Shown here one piece after another: positions 25,454-33,943 of a stretch of 64,000 bases of DNA. The notes under the pieces were generated by a model. It saw only the letters and a list, made by a program, of their open reading frames with translations. It did not search any database and had not been told where the DNA came from. This stretch comes from Pararhizobium sp. (lineage in GTDB: Bacteria > Pseudomonadota > Alphaproteobacteria > Rhizobiales > Rhizobiaceae). Numbering within the stretch: position 1 is the stretch's first letter; every line of letters starts with the position of its first letter. The position numbers were made by a program, and so were the translations under genes. The stretch spans positions 496,001 to 560,000 of the forward strand of contig CP051237.1 in NCBI GenBank assembly GCA_017794825.1, written 5' to 3'.

Positions 25454-26039
25454 GCGCCTGTTCGCCATTTGTCAGCAAATGCTCGAAGAGTTTTTTGGCC
25501 TTTACCCCGCCATAGTCGCGGACAGCCCTGGCCAGAGCCCTGGCGTCGACCCGCCGGGCTTTTTTCTCGACGAGGCCGAGGATGGTCGATTTGCTCTCGG
25601 CCAGCCGATCGATATTGTCAACCAGATCAACCAGCAGAAATTCCTCGGTAAGTCGTCGCGGGAAATGCGGCTTTATACGGAAATCGAAGGCACGGTTGCC
25701 CAAGCTGAAGCGGCCATGGCGCTTGTGATTGTAGACAACTGTCTCATTGTAAAGCTGCGTCGAACCAACACCCAGCGCGTTGTAGGCGTTGGGCGACGTC
25801 AGCAGGAACCGATGATCCTTCAGAAACGCTTCCACCATCTTTGCATCGTCAGGGGGCGCGGAACCGAAGCGTGTCGGTTTGGGATACGCATAAAGCCCTC
25901 CTGACAGCTTGGTCAGAGTTCCCTCGTCCACAAGCTGTCTGAGATGCCGGTCGACGGCGTTCGACCAGGGAAGCAGATCGGCGCGCCGATAGACCTGCCC
26001 CGGACGTAAATGCTTTTTCAGTTCGTTCAATGCGCTCAT
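25443..26039 (-). CDS. AbiEi-type antitoxin (winged-helix)
   Basis: Antitoxin and autorepressor of the AbiE type IV system. Of its 198 residues, the first 60 form a winged helix (RRADLLPWSNAVDRHLRQLV, GTLTKLSGGLYAYPKPTRFG) and the C-terminal part (about 100-190) is the toxin-neutralising domain with FDFRIKPHFPRRLTEEFLLVDL. It is intact although the toxin downstream is broken. It lies in an AT-richer stretch than its neighbours, consistent with acquisition. Inverted repeats upstream are the likely operators. Confidence 0.85.
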   Translation of the reverse strand: MSALNELKKHLRPGQVYRRADLLPWSNAVDRHLRQLVDEGTLTKLSGGLYAYPKPTRFGSAPPDDAKMVEAFLKDHRFLLTSPNAYNALGVGSTQLYNETVVYNHKRHGRFSLGNRAFDFRIKPHFPRRLTEEFLLVDLVDNIDRLAESKSTILGLVEKKARRVDARALARAVRDYGGVKAKKLFEHLLTNGEQAHAA

Positions 26040-26061
26040 GGCTTCAAGATAATCGCATTGC

Positions 26062-26103
26062 GCAATTTTGCAAGATTTCTAATTTAAAATTCATGCAAAA
26101 TTG
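26062..26103. promoter_or_regulatory. Inverted repeat before the AbiE operon
   Basis: GCAATTTTGCA and, 21 bp further on, TGCAAAATTG face each other 23-64 bp upstream of the antitoxin start in AT-rich DNA. AbiEi proteins are known to repress their own promoter by binding paired inverted repeats, and this arrangement fits. Confidence 0.55.
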
Positions 26104-26500
26104 AAGTGCGGCGCATCTGTCGAAACTGAGGATACAAGACTTTTGCAAATCGCAGGACACAGTAAAGCCGCCCCGGCGCTAACAGCGCTTCACTCGGCTC
26201 AACTGCTTCAGTTGGTCGACCTCGCGCTGATTCTTGTCGAGCAGCGCTTTCTGATCCTCGTCGTTCTCGATCGCCCCAACCGGAACCACATAGAGCGCGC
26301 CGGAACGATGTTGAGCGTGAGCCTCGAGGCGGCGTGGACGGAGCCTTGCTCCTGGAGAACCAGGCCGATAGTGGTAAAATTGCTTGCGCTGCTGGTATTT
26401 ATCGGTGTCTGTCGGACGATGGTCGCCCCTCGCATCGACATTGTAAAACGCGCACCAGACAGTAGCGCCAGCGGGTAGATCGAGTCTTGTCGGAGCATTG
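26104..26500. other. Gene-poor stretch between AbiE and the TRIC gene
   Basis: No convincing gene. On the minus strand two short frames have protein-like pieces (NFTTIGLVLQEQGSVHAASR in one, VVPVGAIENDEDQKALLDKN in another near 26180-26290). They could be halves of a small frameshifted gene, but neither has a recognisable family or a good start. Confidence 0.3.
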
Positions 26501-27163
26501 ATGGATATCCCGGACGAACAGCTCAGCGCCAGCATCATCGCGATCATGTATTTCGGCGATATCGTCTTTGCGGTCAGCGGCGCGCTGACCGCCGCCCGCT
26601 ACCGCATGGATGTCATGGGATTCGTGCTGATCGGCACGATTACAGGGATCGGCGGCGGCACCGCCCGGGATCTGCTGCTCGGCCGCACGGTATGGTGGAC
26701 ACAGGATCCGACCGAATTGATCCTGTGCGTGGCGGCGTCGTTCCTCACCTTTTTCCTGATAAAGGACGATATCACGCGGCGCAGAGGCATGATCTGGGCC
26801 GATGCGCTTGGGCTGGCGGCATTCGCGATCGTTGGAACGCACATTGCTCTTTCGTTCGGAACACCCTTCATCGTGGCCGTCTTCATGGGCATGATAACGG
26901 CGACCGGAGGCGGCCTCATTCGTGATGTCATCACCAACACGCAGCCCATGGTCCTGCGCGGGCAGCTCTACGCCACCGCCGCCCTGGCAGGCGCCCTGAC
27001 CTATGCTTCTCTCGACCTTCTGCAGTTGAACTGGCTCCTGGTCGAGGCAACATCCTTCCTGGTCGCGTTCGGCCTGCGCGCCTCGGCCATCATATTCGAT
27101 ATCCGCATGGGACCGCCCGGCGAGTTCATCCGCATCGGCAAGTCTGACGATGCGGATGGATGA
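26501..27163 (+). CDS. TRIC-type cation channel / YicG (UPF0126) membrane protein
   Basis: A 220-residue inner-membrane protein with about seven helices formed by two repeats. The first contains AVSGALTAARYRMDVMGFVL and TGIGGGTARDLLLGR, the second FMGMITATGGGLIRDVITN; the doubled GG-x-RD motif is the ion-path signature of prokaryotic TRIC channels. The ATG follows GGAG by 5 bases; an adjacent TTG at 26498 is less likely. It stands alone and ends near the terminator shared with sodB. Confidence 0.92.
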   Translation: MDIPDEQLSASIIAIMYFGDIVFAVSGALTAARYRMDVMGFVLIGTITGIGGGTARDLLLGRTVWWTQDPTELILCVAASFLTFFLIKDDITRRRGMIWADALGLAAFAIVGTHIALSFGTPFIVAVFMGMITATGGGLIRDVITNTQPMVLRGQLYATAALAGALTYASLDLLQLNWLLVEATSFLVAFGLRASAIIFDIRMGPPGEFIRIGKSDDADG

Positions 27164-27176
27164 CCGGCTCCGCCAA

Positions 27177-27206
27177 AACAAAAGAACCCCGGCGTCGCCG
27201 CCGGGG
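27177..27206. terminator. Rho-independent terminator between the TRIC and sodB genes
   Basis: A stem of CCCCGGC (27187-27193) and GCCGGGG (27200-27206) with a 6-base loop. Read from the minus strand it is followed by TTCTTTTGTTTTG, so it mainly terminates sodB. Read on the plus strand only a short T-run follows. The two genes converge here. Confidence 0.8.
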
Positions 27207-27240
27207 TTTGGATCGTCTCTTGAGAAAAGCGTCTCGCCGG

Positions 27241-27843
27241 TCAGGCGGTCGCTTTTTCGTAGCACTCCAGCACGTAATCCCAGTTGATGAGATTGTCTAT
27301 GAAGGCTTCGAGATACTTCGGACGCGCGTTGCGGTAGTCGATGTAATAGGAGTGCTCCCACACGTCGACGCCCAGGATCGGCGTCGCGCCGTGAACCAGC
27401 GGATTTTCGCCGTTCGGCGTCTTCATGATCTCGAGCTTGCCGTTCTTCACGGCGATCCAGGCCCAGCCCGAGCCGAACTGCGTGGCGCCGGCGCTGGCGA
27501 AGTCGGCCTTGAACTTGTCGTAGCCGCCGAGATCGGAATCGACCGCCGAGGCGAGCTTGCCCGGCAGGGAGGATCCGCCGCCGCCCTTCTTCATCCACTT
27601 CCAGAAATGGACGTGGTTGTAGTGCTGCGCCGCATTGTTGAAGAGGCCCTGGTTTGTGCCGTAGGATTTCTTTACGATCTCCTCCAGCGAAAGGTCGCTC
27701 ATACCGGCTTCATCGGCAAGCTTGTTGCCGTTGTCGACATAGGCCTTGTGGTGCTTGTCGTGATGATATTCCAGCGTCTCGCGCGACATGAACGGGGCAA
27801 GCGCCTCGTAGTCGTAGGGAAGGTCCGGAAGTTCAAAAGCCAT
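27241..27843 (-). CDS. sodB: Iron/manganese superoxide dismutase
   Basis: Converts superoxide to oxygen and peroxide in the cytoplasm. The 200 residues contain the four metal ligands: His27 in YHHDKHHKAYVD, the His of NAAQHYNHVHFWKWM, and Asp and His in GVDVWEHSYYIDYRN. The sequence WAWIAVKNGKLEI and the first-shell residues resemble iron-type enzymes, though cambialistic use of Mn cannot be excluded. AAAGGAGAGC precedes the ATG, and a terminator follows the stop. Confidence 0.96.
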   Translation of the reverse strand: MAFELPDLPYDYEALAPFMSRETLEYHHDKHHKAYVDNGNKLADEAGMSDLSLEEIVKKSYGTNQGLFNNAAQHYNHVHFWKWMKKGGGGSSLPGKLASAVDSDLGGYDKFKADFASAGATQFGSGWAWIAVKNGKLEIMKTPNGENPLVHGATPILGVDVWEHSYYIDYRNARPKYLEAFIDNLINWDYVLECYEKATA

Positions 27844-27962
27844 TATGCTCTCCTTTGCGGGTTGTTTCGTATGATTTGGTCTGGAACATATGCGCGAGGG
27901 GGTCAGACGGCAAGCGCTCCCGGAGGATTAATCGACCGCCTGACGAATAGTTCCGGCAGGTT

Positions 27963-28841
27963 TCAGATTTTCTCGCCGCTGTGGGCCCACTCCCAGTAGA
28001 GGTCGCGCGCCTTGCGGGCCACGGGTCCGGCCTGCATTTCACGGTCATCCAGCTTGATCACCGGCACGACCTTGGAATGGTTGCCGGTCGAGAACACCTC
28101 GTCCGCGTCCATGAAGTCGCTGACCTTCAGGGATTTCTCCACCACTTTCAGGCCGGCGTCGGCAAGCAGCGCGATGGTCCGCGCCCGGGTGATGCCGGAA
28201 AGAAACGTGCCGTTCGGCACAGGCGTCATGACGACGCCGTCCTTGACCATGAACACGTTGGAGCTCGCGGTCTCAGCGACATTGCCGAGCATGTCCATCA
28301 CCAGCGCATTGTCGTAGCCGCGCCGGCGCGCGTCCATGATGGCGCGCCCATTGTTGGGGTAGAGGCAGCCGCTCTTCGCGTTGGTCGGCATGGTCTCCAG
28401 CGACGGCCGCCGGAAGGGCGACACCGTCAGGGTGAAACCGTGGGAAGGGATCATTGGCGATTCGTAGAGGCACAGGCAGAAGCGCGTCGAATCCGGGTCG
28501 GCAGGCACCGACATGTAGGCGCCGTGCTCGGCCCAGTACATCGGCCGGACGTAGACGGCGGTCTCGCCGTCGAATTTCTTCAAGCCCTCCCGGGCCAGAT
28601 CCAGTATCGCGTCGACGCTCATGGTCGGCTTCAGGCCCAAGGCCTCGGCCGACGCGTTCACCCGCGCGCAGTGCAAATCGAGGTCCGGCGCGACGCGTTC
28701 GAACCAGCGCGCGCCGTCAAACACCGAACTGCCCAGCCACATGGCGTGCGAGCGCGGCCCGATCAGCGGCACGTTGCCCTCGTGCCAGTCTCCATCGACA
28801 TAGGTCCAGGTTCGCGATTGCGCCTCGGTCAACACAGTCAT
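27963..28841 (-). CDS. Branched-chain-amino-acid-aminotransferase-like PLP enzyme (class IV)
   Basis: Fold-type IV PLP enzyme of 292 residues that probably transaminates branched-chain amino acids. Visible are SSVFDGARWFE (N-terminal substrate region), AVYVRPMYWAEHGAYM, the PLP-Lys site in TNAKSGCLYPNNGRAIMDAR, and VAETASSNVFMVKDG with the conserved Glu. The start has a strong GGAGGAAGC at the right distance; a longer frame reaching 28994 lacks one and would overlap the divergent gene. The sequence is shorter than E. coli IlvE, and D-amino acid or 4-amino-4-deoxychorismate relatives cannot be fully excluded. Confidence 0.88.
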   Translation of the reverse strand: MTVLTEAQSRTWTYVDGDWHEGNVPLIGPRSHAMWLGSSVFDGARWFERVAPDLDLHCARVNASAEALGLKPTMSVDAILDLAREGLKKFDGETAVYVRPMYWAEHGAYMSVPADPDSTRFCLCLYESPMIPSHGFTLTVSPFRRPSLETMPTNAKSGCLYPNNGRAIMDARRRGYDNALVMDMLGNVAETASSNVFMVKDGVVMTPVPNGTFLSGITRARTIALLADAGLKVVEKSLKVSDFMDADEVFSTGNHSKVVPVIKLDDREMQAGPVARKARDLYWEWAHSGEKI

Positions 28842-28992
28842 CAGTTGCTTCCTCCAATTGCCCGTCTTTTTCTTCTCTTTGCACCAGATTGAAGCAGCGG
28901 GGCAAGGCCTATCCGCCGCGGCCTTCCGGCGCCGACCCTTGACCTTAACTGCGCAACGGCACAATGTGCCGCCGAAAAAGGTCACGACTGCC

Positions 28993-29655
28993 ATGCCTGC
29001 AACGCAACCCTACGCCGCTTATGTCTTCGACGCCTACGGCACCTTGTTCGACGTGCACGCCGCGGTGCGCCGGCACGCTTCGGATATCGGTCCGGACGGC
29101 CCGCGCCTTTCGGAAATCTGGCGCAACAAGCAGCTTGAATATTCCTGGGTGCGCTCGCTCATGGGCGCCTACCAGGATTTCTGGGCGCTGACGGAACAGG
29201 CGCTGGACTATGCGCTCGCCGCCACGCCGTCCGTCGACAAGGCGCATCGGCAGGACCTGCTCGACGCCTACTGGAAGCTCGATTGCTACGCCGAGGTGCC
29301 GCAGGTTCTCAAAGGCCTGAAGGCGCGCGGCGCAAAGCTCGCCATCCTGTCCAACGGCTCGAAGGCGATGCTTGAATCGGCGGTGAAGAACGCCCTTCTG
29401 GACGATATCCTCGACGACGTCTTCTCGGTCGAGGACGTCGAGGTCTTCAAGACAGCGCCGTCCGTCTACGAACTCGTCGCCACCGGCTATCGCCTCTATC
29501 CCGACGCAATCTCTTTCCAGTCGTCGAACCGCTGGGACATCGCCGGCGCCCGCAAGTTCGGCTTCCGCACTGTCTGGATCAACCGCGCCGGAAACCCGGA
29601 CGAATATCTCGATTTCACGCCGCACGCCGTGCTGCCGGACCTCACCAGACTTTAG
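28993..29655 (+). CDS. Haloacid dehalogenase type II (L-2-haloacid dehalogenase-like)
   Basis: HAD-superfamily hydrolase of 220 residues. Motif I is YVFDAYGTLFDVHA with the nucleophile Asp13, motif II is LAILSNGS, motif III is the Lys of EVFKTAPSVYELV, and motif IV is SSNRWDIAGARKFGF. This set, with the SSN-x-WD signature, marks the type II dehalogenases that convert L-2-haloacids to D-2-hydroxyacids; several family members act on other small substrates. The ATG follows AAAAAGG. A methyltransferase gene starts 13 bp downstream, probably in the same transcript. Confidence 0.9.
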   Translation: MPATQPYAAYVFDAYGTLFDVHAAVRRHASDIGPDGPRLSEIWRNKQLEYSWVRSLMGAYQDFWALTEQALDYALAATPSVDKAHRQDLLDAYWKLDCYAEVPQVLKGLKARGAKLAILSNGSKAMLESAVKNALLDDILDDVFSVEDVEVFKTAPSVYELVATGYRLYPDAISFQSSNRWDIAGARKFGFRTVWINRAGNPDEYLDFTPHAVLPDLTRL

Positions 29656-29668
29656 GCGGGAATTTGCC

Positions 29669-30475
29669 ATGGACAGATCGGACATCGAACGCGCCGTCGC
29701 CTCGCACTACGGCCGCGGCGGTCTCACGGACAACATCCTGAAATCGCTCGGCCTGCAGGACGCAGCCCCCGGCTCGGTCCCGATCGAAGCCTTGTTTCCG
29801 GTCGACCAGTTGCACCATGGCGGCGTCGGCCTGACGGAAAAAATGGCCGCGGCATCCGGCGTCCGCGCCGGCGTGAAGGTGCTCGACGCCGGCAGCGGCA
29901 TCGGCGGATCTGCCCGCTTTCTGGCTGGCCGTTTCGATTGCGACATCGACGCGATGGATCTGAGCGAGGATTATGTGCAGACGGCCAATGATCTCGACAT
30001 GCTCGTCGGATTGTCGGAAAAAATCAGCCATCGCGCCGGCTCGGTGCTTGATCTGCCCTATGAAGGCGGATCGTTCGATGTGGTCTGGTGCCAGAACGTC
30101 ACGATGAACGTCGCCGACAAGAAAACCATGTTCTCGGAAGCCTTTCGCGTTTTGCGCTCCGGCGGCGTCTACGTTCTCACCCATATCGGAAGAAAATCGG
30201 ACGGCGCGATCGACTATCCCCTTCCCTGGGCCATAACCGAAGCGACCAGCTTCGTCACATCCCCGTCCGATTTCACACAGGCGCTGTCGGACGCCGGGTT
30301 CACCGATGTTCGGGATCACGCGAAAGACGCGCCGCCCCCGCCGCCGGCTTCGAAAGGCGAGCCAGACGATTCCGTCGCAATGGGCGCTGATATGTCTCTG
30401 AGGCGCGACAACATGCGCCGCTCGGTCGCGGCAGGGCGCCTTGTCCCCATGCTGGTGACCGCCGTCAAACCCTGA
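29669..30475 (+). CDS. Class I SAM-dependent methyltransferase
   Basis: Small-molecule methyltransferase of 268 residues. The Rossmann motifs are clear: VKVLDAGSGIGGSARFLAGR binds SAM, then the acidic end of strand 2 in DIDAMDLSEDYV, and SFDVVWCQNVTMNV. The N-terminus HYGRGGLTDNILKSLGLQD is like glycine/sarcosine and phosphoethanolamine methyltransferases or UbiE-like enzymes, but no substrate can be assigned. It follows the dehalogenase by 13 bp. Confidence 0.88.
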   Translation: MDRSDIERAVASHYGRGGLTDNILKSLGLQDAAPGSVPIEALFPVDQLHHGGVGLTEKMAAASGVRAGVKVLDAGSGIGGSARFLAGRFDCDIDAMDLSEDYVQTANDLDMLVGLSEKISHRAGSVLDLPYEGGSFDVVWCQNVTMNVADKKTMFSEAFRVLRSGGVYVLTHIGRKSDGAIDYPLPWAITEATSFVTSPSDFTQALSDAGFTDVRDHAKDAPPPPPASKGEPDDSVAMGADMSLRRDNMRRSVAAGRLVPMLVTAVKP

Positions 30476-30503
30476 GCCTGAAGCGAAGCGGCGCCGAACC
30501 GGT

Positions 30504-31361
30504 TTAATCGAACGTCACGGATACCTGCGGATCGCCGACCAGCCCTTCATAGGTCACGGTCGCCGTCAATCCGGCTTTCGGAACGAGCAGCGGTCCGATG
30601 GAGCCAACGCTGATCAGGTCGCCCTTCTCGAAGATCGCCCCGCTCTTGCGCAGCCAGAGCACGGCGTTCAGCGGATGGCCGAGCACGGCGGCGCCCGGCG
30701 CGCTCGACAGTTTCTCGCCGTCCTGGCTTTCAACCGACACCGTCATGTCGGCAAGCGAGGCGAAGAACTCTTCCGTCTGTTCGACATCGATCGGCTCGCC
30801 CAGCACGCCCAGACGCGCGCCGACATTGATCGCGGTGATCACGGCGCCGTTCAGCGTCTTCGGGTCGTCGACCACGAGGTCCGGCAGTTCGATGAAGGGG
30901 TAGACGGCGGCGAGATGCTTCAATACGTCCTCGGCAGTCGCGGCCTTGTTGATTTCGTCATCGGCGACCGAGACGATCAGATCGGCCTCGAAACGCGGCA
31001 GCGCGCCGAAATCGGCGGGCACGGTCGCCCCGCTTTCCAGCATCATGTCCTTCATCAGCGTGCCGCGCACCGGCTCGTCGACATTGAACATTTCCTGCGC
31101 CGGCTTGCTCGTGAGGCCCGCCTTGTAGCCGACCGGATTGCCCCAGCTTTCCGACAATATGGCGACCAGCTTTTCCTGGGTGCAGATCCCGTCATTGACC
31201 GTTGCGACGTCCGGCGCCGGCGCCGGTTCTTTCGCCAGAATTTTTGCCGCAAGCGCTTCCACGCCTTCTTCCGTCGCGCAGGCCGCAAACGCCTGGGGCG
31301 ACGCGAGCGCCGCGACGATCGCCGCTGCGCTGAACCACATCCGTCTCGTGTTCCTCACCAT
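30504..31361 (-). CDS. Exported 2-keto-4-pentenoate-hydratase-like (FAH) protein
   Basis: A 285-residue protein of the hydratase branch of the fumarylacetoacetase superfamily (GYKAGLTSKPAQEMFNVDEP, FEADLIVSVADDEI, GAAVLGHPLNAVLWL). Unlike cytoplasmic MhpD/HpaH it starts with a signal peptide (WFSAAAIVAALASPQAFAA), so it should be periplasmic. AGGAGGAAAAAGG precedes the ATG at 31361. Relatives with this feature exist, but a function outside the cytoplasm is not established. It might bind or hydrate unsaturated oxo acids, or have become a binding protein. Confidence 0.85.
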   Translation of the reverse strand: MVRNTRRMWFSAAAIVAALASPQAFAACATEEGVEALAAKILAKEPAPAPDVATVNDGICTQEKLVAILSESWGNPVGYKAGLTSKPAQEMFNVDEPVRGTLMKDMMLESGATVPADFGALPRFEADLIVSVADDEINKAATAEDVLKHLAAVYPFIELPDLVVDDPKTLNGAVITAINVGARLGVLGEPIDVEQTEEFFASLADMTVSVESQDGEKLSSAPGAAVLGHPLNAVLWLRKSGAIFEKGDLISVGSIGPLLVPKAGLTATVTYEGLVGDPQVSVTFD

Positions 31362-31397
31362 GCCTTTTTCCTCCTCAGGCGCTGGAAAAATTTCCAC

Positions 31398-31733
31398 TCA
31401 ACCACGCCTGGCTGCAATCGCCCGTTTTGGCGCAATCGCACGCCAGCGCCGCTCGATCAGACCGGCGATATCTTCGACGCCGGCGTTGTCGAGACGCGCC
31501 AGCACGATAGCATAATCCTGGTAGTGCGGTTCCCAAAAGAAGATGTCGGGCGCAGATTCAGACAGCATCTCCCGCTCTTCCGGGGGGACATCCGGCAGCA
31601 CGATGCTGTTGTCCTTCTCGCGCAGCCGCGTCAGCATTTTCTTGCCGACCTTCAGCGACGGCTCGCCGTAAGAGGTCGACGGCGCGACTTCGGGAAGCGT
31701 CAAGGCAAATGCGACGATGTCGTCCCAGGTCAT
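31398..31733 (-). CDS. MmcQ/YjbR-family protein
   Basis: Small protein of 111 residues with the YjbR double-wing fold. It has WDDIVAFALTLPEVAPSTSYGEPSLKVG at the start, then SIVLPDVPPEEREMLSE and the aromatic stretch FFWEPHYQDYAIVLARLD. The family resembles DNA-binding proteins structurally, but no function is proven. AAAGGAACG precedes the ATG. Its stop lies 36 bp before the exported hydratase gene. Confidence 0.88.
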   Translation of the reverse strand: MTWDDIVAFALTLPEVAPSTSYGEPSLKVGKKMLTRLREKDNSIVLPDVPPEEREMLSESAPDIFFWEPHYQDYAIVLARLDNAGVEDIAGLIERRWRAIAPKRAIAARRG

Positions 31734-31822
31734 CCACGTTCCTTTCTGGCGGTCTTATACTGATCCGACGGGCCCACATCCGCGGCGCCAACTCGAACTC
31801 TTTATCCTGCCGGAATGTCGTA

Positions 31823-31960
31823 CTGGACGCCGGATCAAGTCCGGCATGAGGGATGCAGAATGGCCATTCCATAAAGCATTTGCCCCATAAGGCACGTTCC
31901 CATTGCCCCTCATCCCGGGCTTGACCCGGGATCCAGTCAGCGCCGCGTCTGCGGCGTGAG
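31823..31960. repeat. Two palindromic repeat units of a dispersed family
   Basis: Unit one (31823-31851) has GCCGGATCAAGTCCGGC as a hairpin. Unit two (31909-31960) has CATCCCGGGCTTGACCCGGG followed by ATCCAG and a second hairpin GCCGCGTCTGCGGC. The same layout recurs at 45968, 46361 and 63837. Such elements are frequent in intergenic regions of alphaproteobacteria and are probably non-autonomous. Confidence 0.8.
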
Positions 31961-31991
31961 AAATGCAATGTCGCAGTGTCCCGTACGCACG

Positions 31992-33575
31992 CTACCGCCC
32001 CTTCTTCAAACTCCCGAGAATGCCGCGCGCCAGCGCCCGCCCGAAGCTGGTCGCCGCCGAGCGCGCCACCGACTTGATCATCACCTCGGTCGTCGACTGG
32101 CGCTGGTAGCGCGAGCGGGTTGAGCGGCTGCGCGTCGACGTCTGCTTGCGGCCGCGATCGTCGTAGTCGTCCTCGTCGCCGAAGCCCGGCAGCGTCCAGC
32201 GCCGGCTTTCCTCGATTTTGCGGCTCTCTTCCTCCTCGCGGCGGCGCTGCTCCTCTTCCTTGCGGGCCGCGCTTTCGGCGCGTTTCGCAAGGATCTCGAA
32301 GGCCGATTCCCGGTCGATATCCTTGTCGTACTCGCCGGCGACGGGGCTCACGCCCATTACGTCTCGGCGTTCGGCGTCGGTGATCGGCCCGAGCCTGGAG
32401 GACGGCGGCCGGATCAGCGTGCGCTCGACCATGGAGGGGATGCCCTTTTCGGCGAGCGTGGAGACCAGCGCCTCGCCGACGCCCAGCTGCGTGATCGCCT
32501 CGAAGCAGTCGAAATCCGGATTGGGGCGGAAGGTTTCGGCCGCCACCTTCACCGCCTTCTGCTCGCGCGGCGTATAGGCGCGCAGCGCGTGCTGAATGCG
32601 GTTGCCAAGCTGGGAGAGCACGGTTTCCGGCACATCCAGAGGGTTTTGCGTCACGAAGTAGACGCCCACGCCCTTGGAGCGGATCAGCCGCACCACCTGC
32701 TCCACACGGTCGATCAGCACCTTCGGCGCCTCGTCGAAGAGCAGATGCGCCTCGTCGAAGAAGAAGACCAGCCGGGGCTTGTCCGGATCGCCCACCTCGG
32801 GCAGTTCCTCGAACAGTTCGGAGAGCAGCCAGAGCAGGAAAGTCGCGTAGAGACGCGGATTCATCATCAGCCGGTCGGCGGCCAGCACGCTGATTGCGCC
32901 GCGGCCGTCCGGGGTCGTGCGCATGATGTCGCTGATCGCCAGCGCCGGTTCGCCGAAGAAATGCTCCGCCCCCTGCTGCTCCAGCACCAGGAGATCGCGC
33001 TGTATCGCGCCGATCGACTGCTTCGACACGTTGCCGAACATGCCGCTGAGCTCGGAGGCGTTCTCCGACATGTAGGTGAGCAGCGCCTGCAGGTCCTTCA
33101 GGTCGAGCATCGCCATGCCGTTCTCGTCGGCGATCTTGAAGGCGATGTTGAGCACGCCCTCCTGCGCGTCGGTCGAATCCATCAGCCGCGCGAGCAGCAA
33201 TGGCCCCATTTCGGCGAGCGTCGTGCGCACGCGGTGGCCCTTTTCGCCAAACAGGTCCCAGAAGATCACCGGGAACTCCTGGAATTCGTACGGGTCGAGG
33301 CCGATCGTCTCGGCGCGTTTGGCCAGGAAATCCTTCGGCTCGCCCGCGGCCGCGATGCCCGACAGGTCGCCCTTCACGTCGGCGCAGAACACCGGCACCC
33401 CGGCGCTTGAAAAGCTCTCGGCGAGGATCTGCAGCGTCACCGTCTTGCCGGTTCCCGTCGCCCCGGTCACCAGCCCGTGCCGGTTGGCGTATCCGAGATC
33501 GAGATACTCGCCCTTGTTGATGGAATCGTCCGGCTTTCTGCTCGTGCCGATGAAAAGCTTTCCGTCCTGCAGCAT
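31992..33575 (-). CDS. HerA-like helicase / DUF853 ATPase
   Basis: A 527-residue P-loop ATPase of the HerA-FtsK type. Walker A is LVTGATGTGKTVTLQILAE (near residue 40), Walker B is RLVFFFDEAHLLFDEAP, and there is an arginine-finger region VRLIRSKGVGVYFVTQNP. The C-terminal 110 residues are rich in Glu and Arg (AARKEEEQRRREEEESRKIE), probably a coiled coil, followed by a basic Arg/Ser tail. DUF853 members are common in Hyphomicrobiales, with a suspected role in DNA handling. No NurA nuclease is next to it. Confidence 0.92.
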   Translation of the reverse strand: MLQDGKLFIGTSRKPDDSINKGEYLDLGYANRHGLVTGATGTGKTVTLQILAESFSSAGVPVFCADVKGDLSGIAAAGEPKDFLAKRAETIGLDPYEFQEFPVIFWDLFGEKGHRVRTTLAEMGPLLLARLMDSTDAQEGVLNIAFKIADENGMAMLDLKDLQALLTYMSENASELSGMFGNVSKQSIGAIQRDLLVLEQQGAEHFFGEPALAISDIMRTTPDGRGAISVLAADRLMMNPRLYATFLLWLLSELFEELPEVGDPDKPRLVFFFDEAHLLFDEAPKVLIDRVEQVVRLIRSKGVGVYFVTQNPLDVPETVLSQLGNRIQHALRAYTPREQKAVKVAAETFRPNPDFDCFEAITQLGVGEALVSTLAEKGIPSMVERTLIRPPSSRLGPITDAERRDVMGVSPVAGEYDKDIDRESAFEILAKRAESAARKEEEQRRREEEESRKIEESRRWTLPGFGDEDDYDDRGRKQTSTRSRSTRSRYQRQSTTEVMIKSVARSAATSFGRALARGILGSLKKGR

Positions 33576-33943
33576 TGCGCGCTCGCACCCCCGTATTGTT
33601 CGTCGTTTTTCTTATAGGGATACTGACGGCGCGGAACAATCGCGGAGTGGACGTGCGGGCGCGGATGTTGAGTTTGAATATCTTCCGGCCACGATGACGC
33701 CATGTGGCGGCCGGAATTTCCGAAGATGGCCGCCTGGACGTTCGCCCGCAAGGCAGAACCGATGGACGAACCGCCCCCGCTTGTTCGCCATCGGACACGG
33801 CGCCGTTGAGAGTGCTTCGAAATTCGATTCGGACAATGCGCGCCTGATTTGCAGATCAAGGCTTCCCTTGAGCCTGATTTCCGGTAGCTTGCACAGATCT
33901 GAAACCGAACCTGACGCTCGCAGGAAATTCCCCGGGATCTGCA
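33576..33943. other. Intergenic region between the HerA-like and GST genes
   Basis: A 368-bp divergent gap. No gene with a plausible start or family was seen on either strand. It must hold both promoters; no clear operator or repeat stands out. Confidence 0.5.

Noticed and set aside
31558-33798. 746-residue frame overlapping the HerA-like gene
   Set aside because: Same strand but a different frame; composition is Arg-rich and spans the real YjbR and HerA genes.
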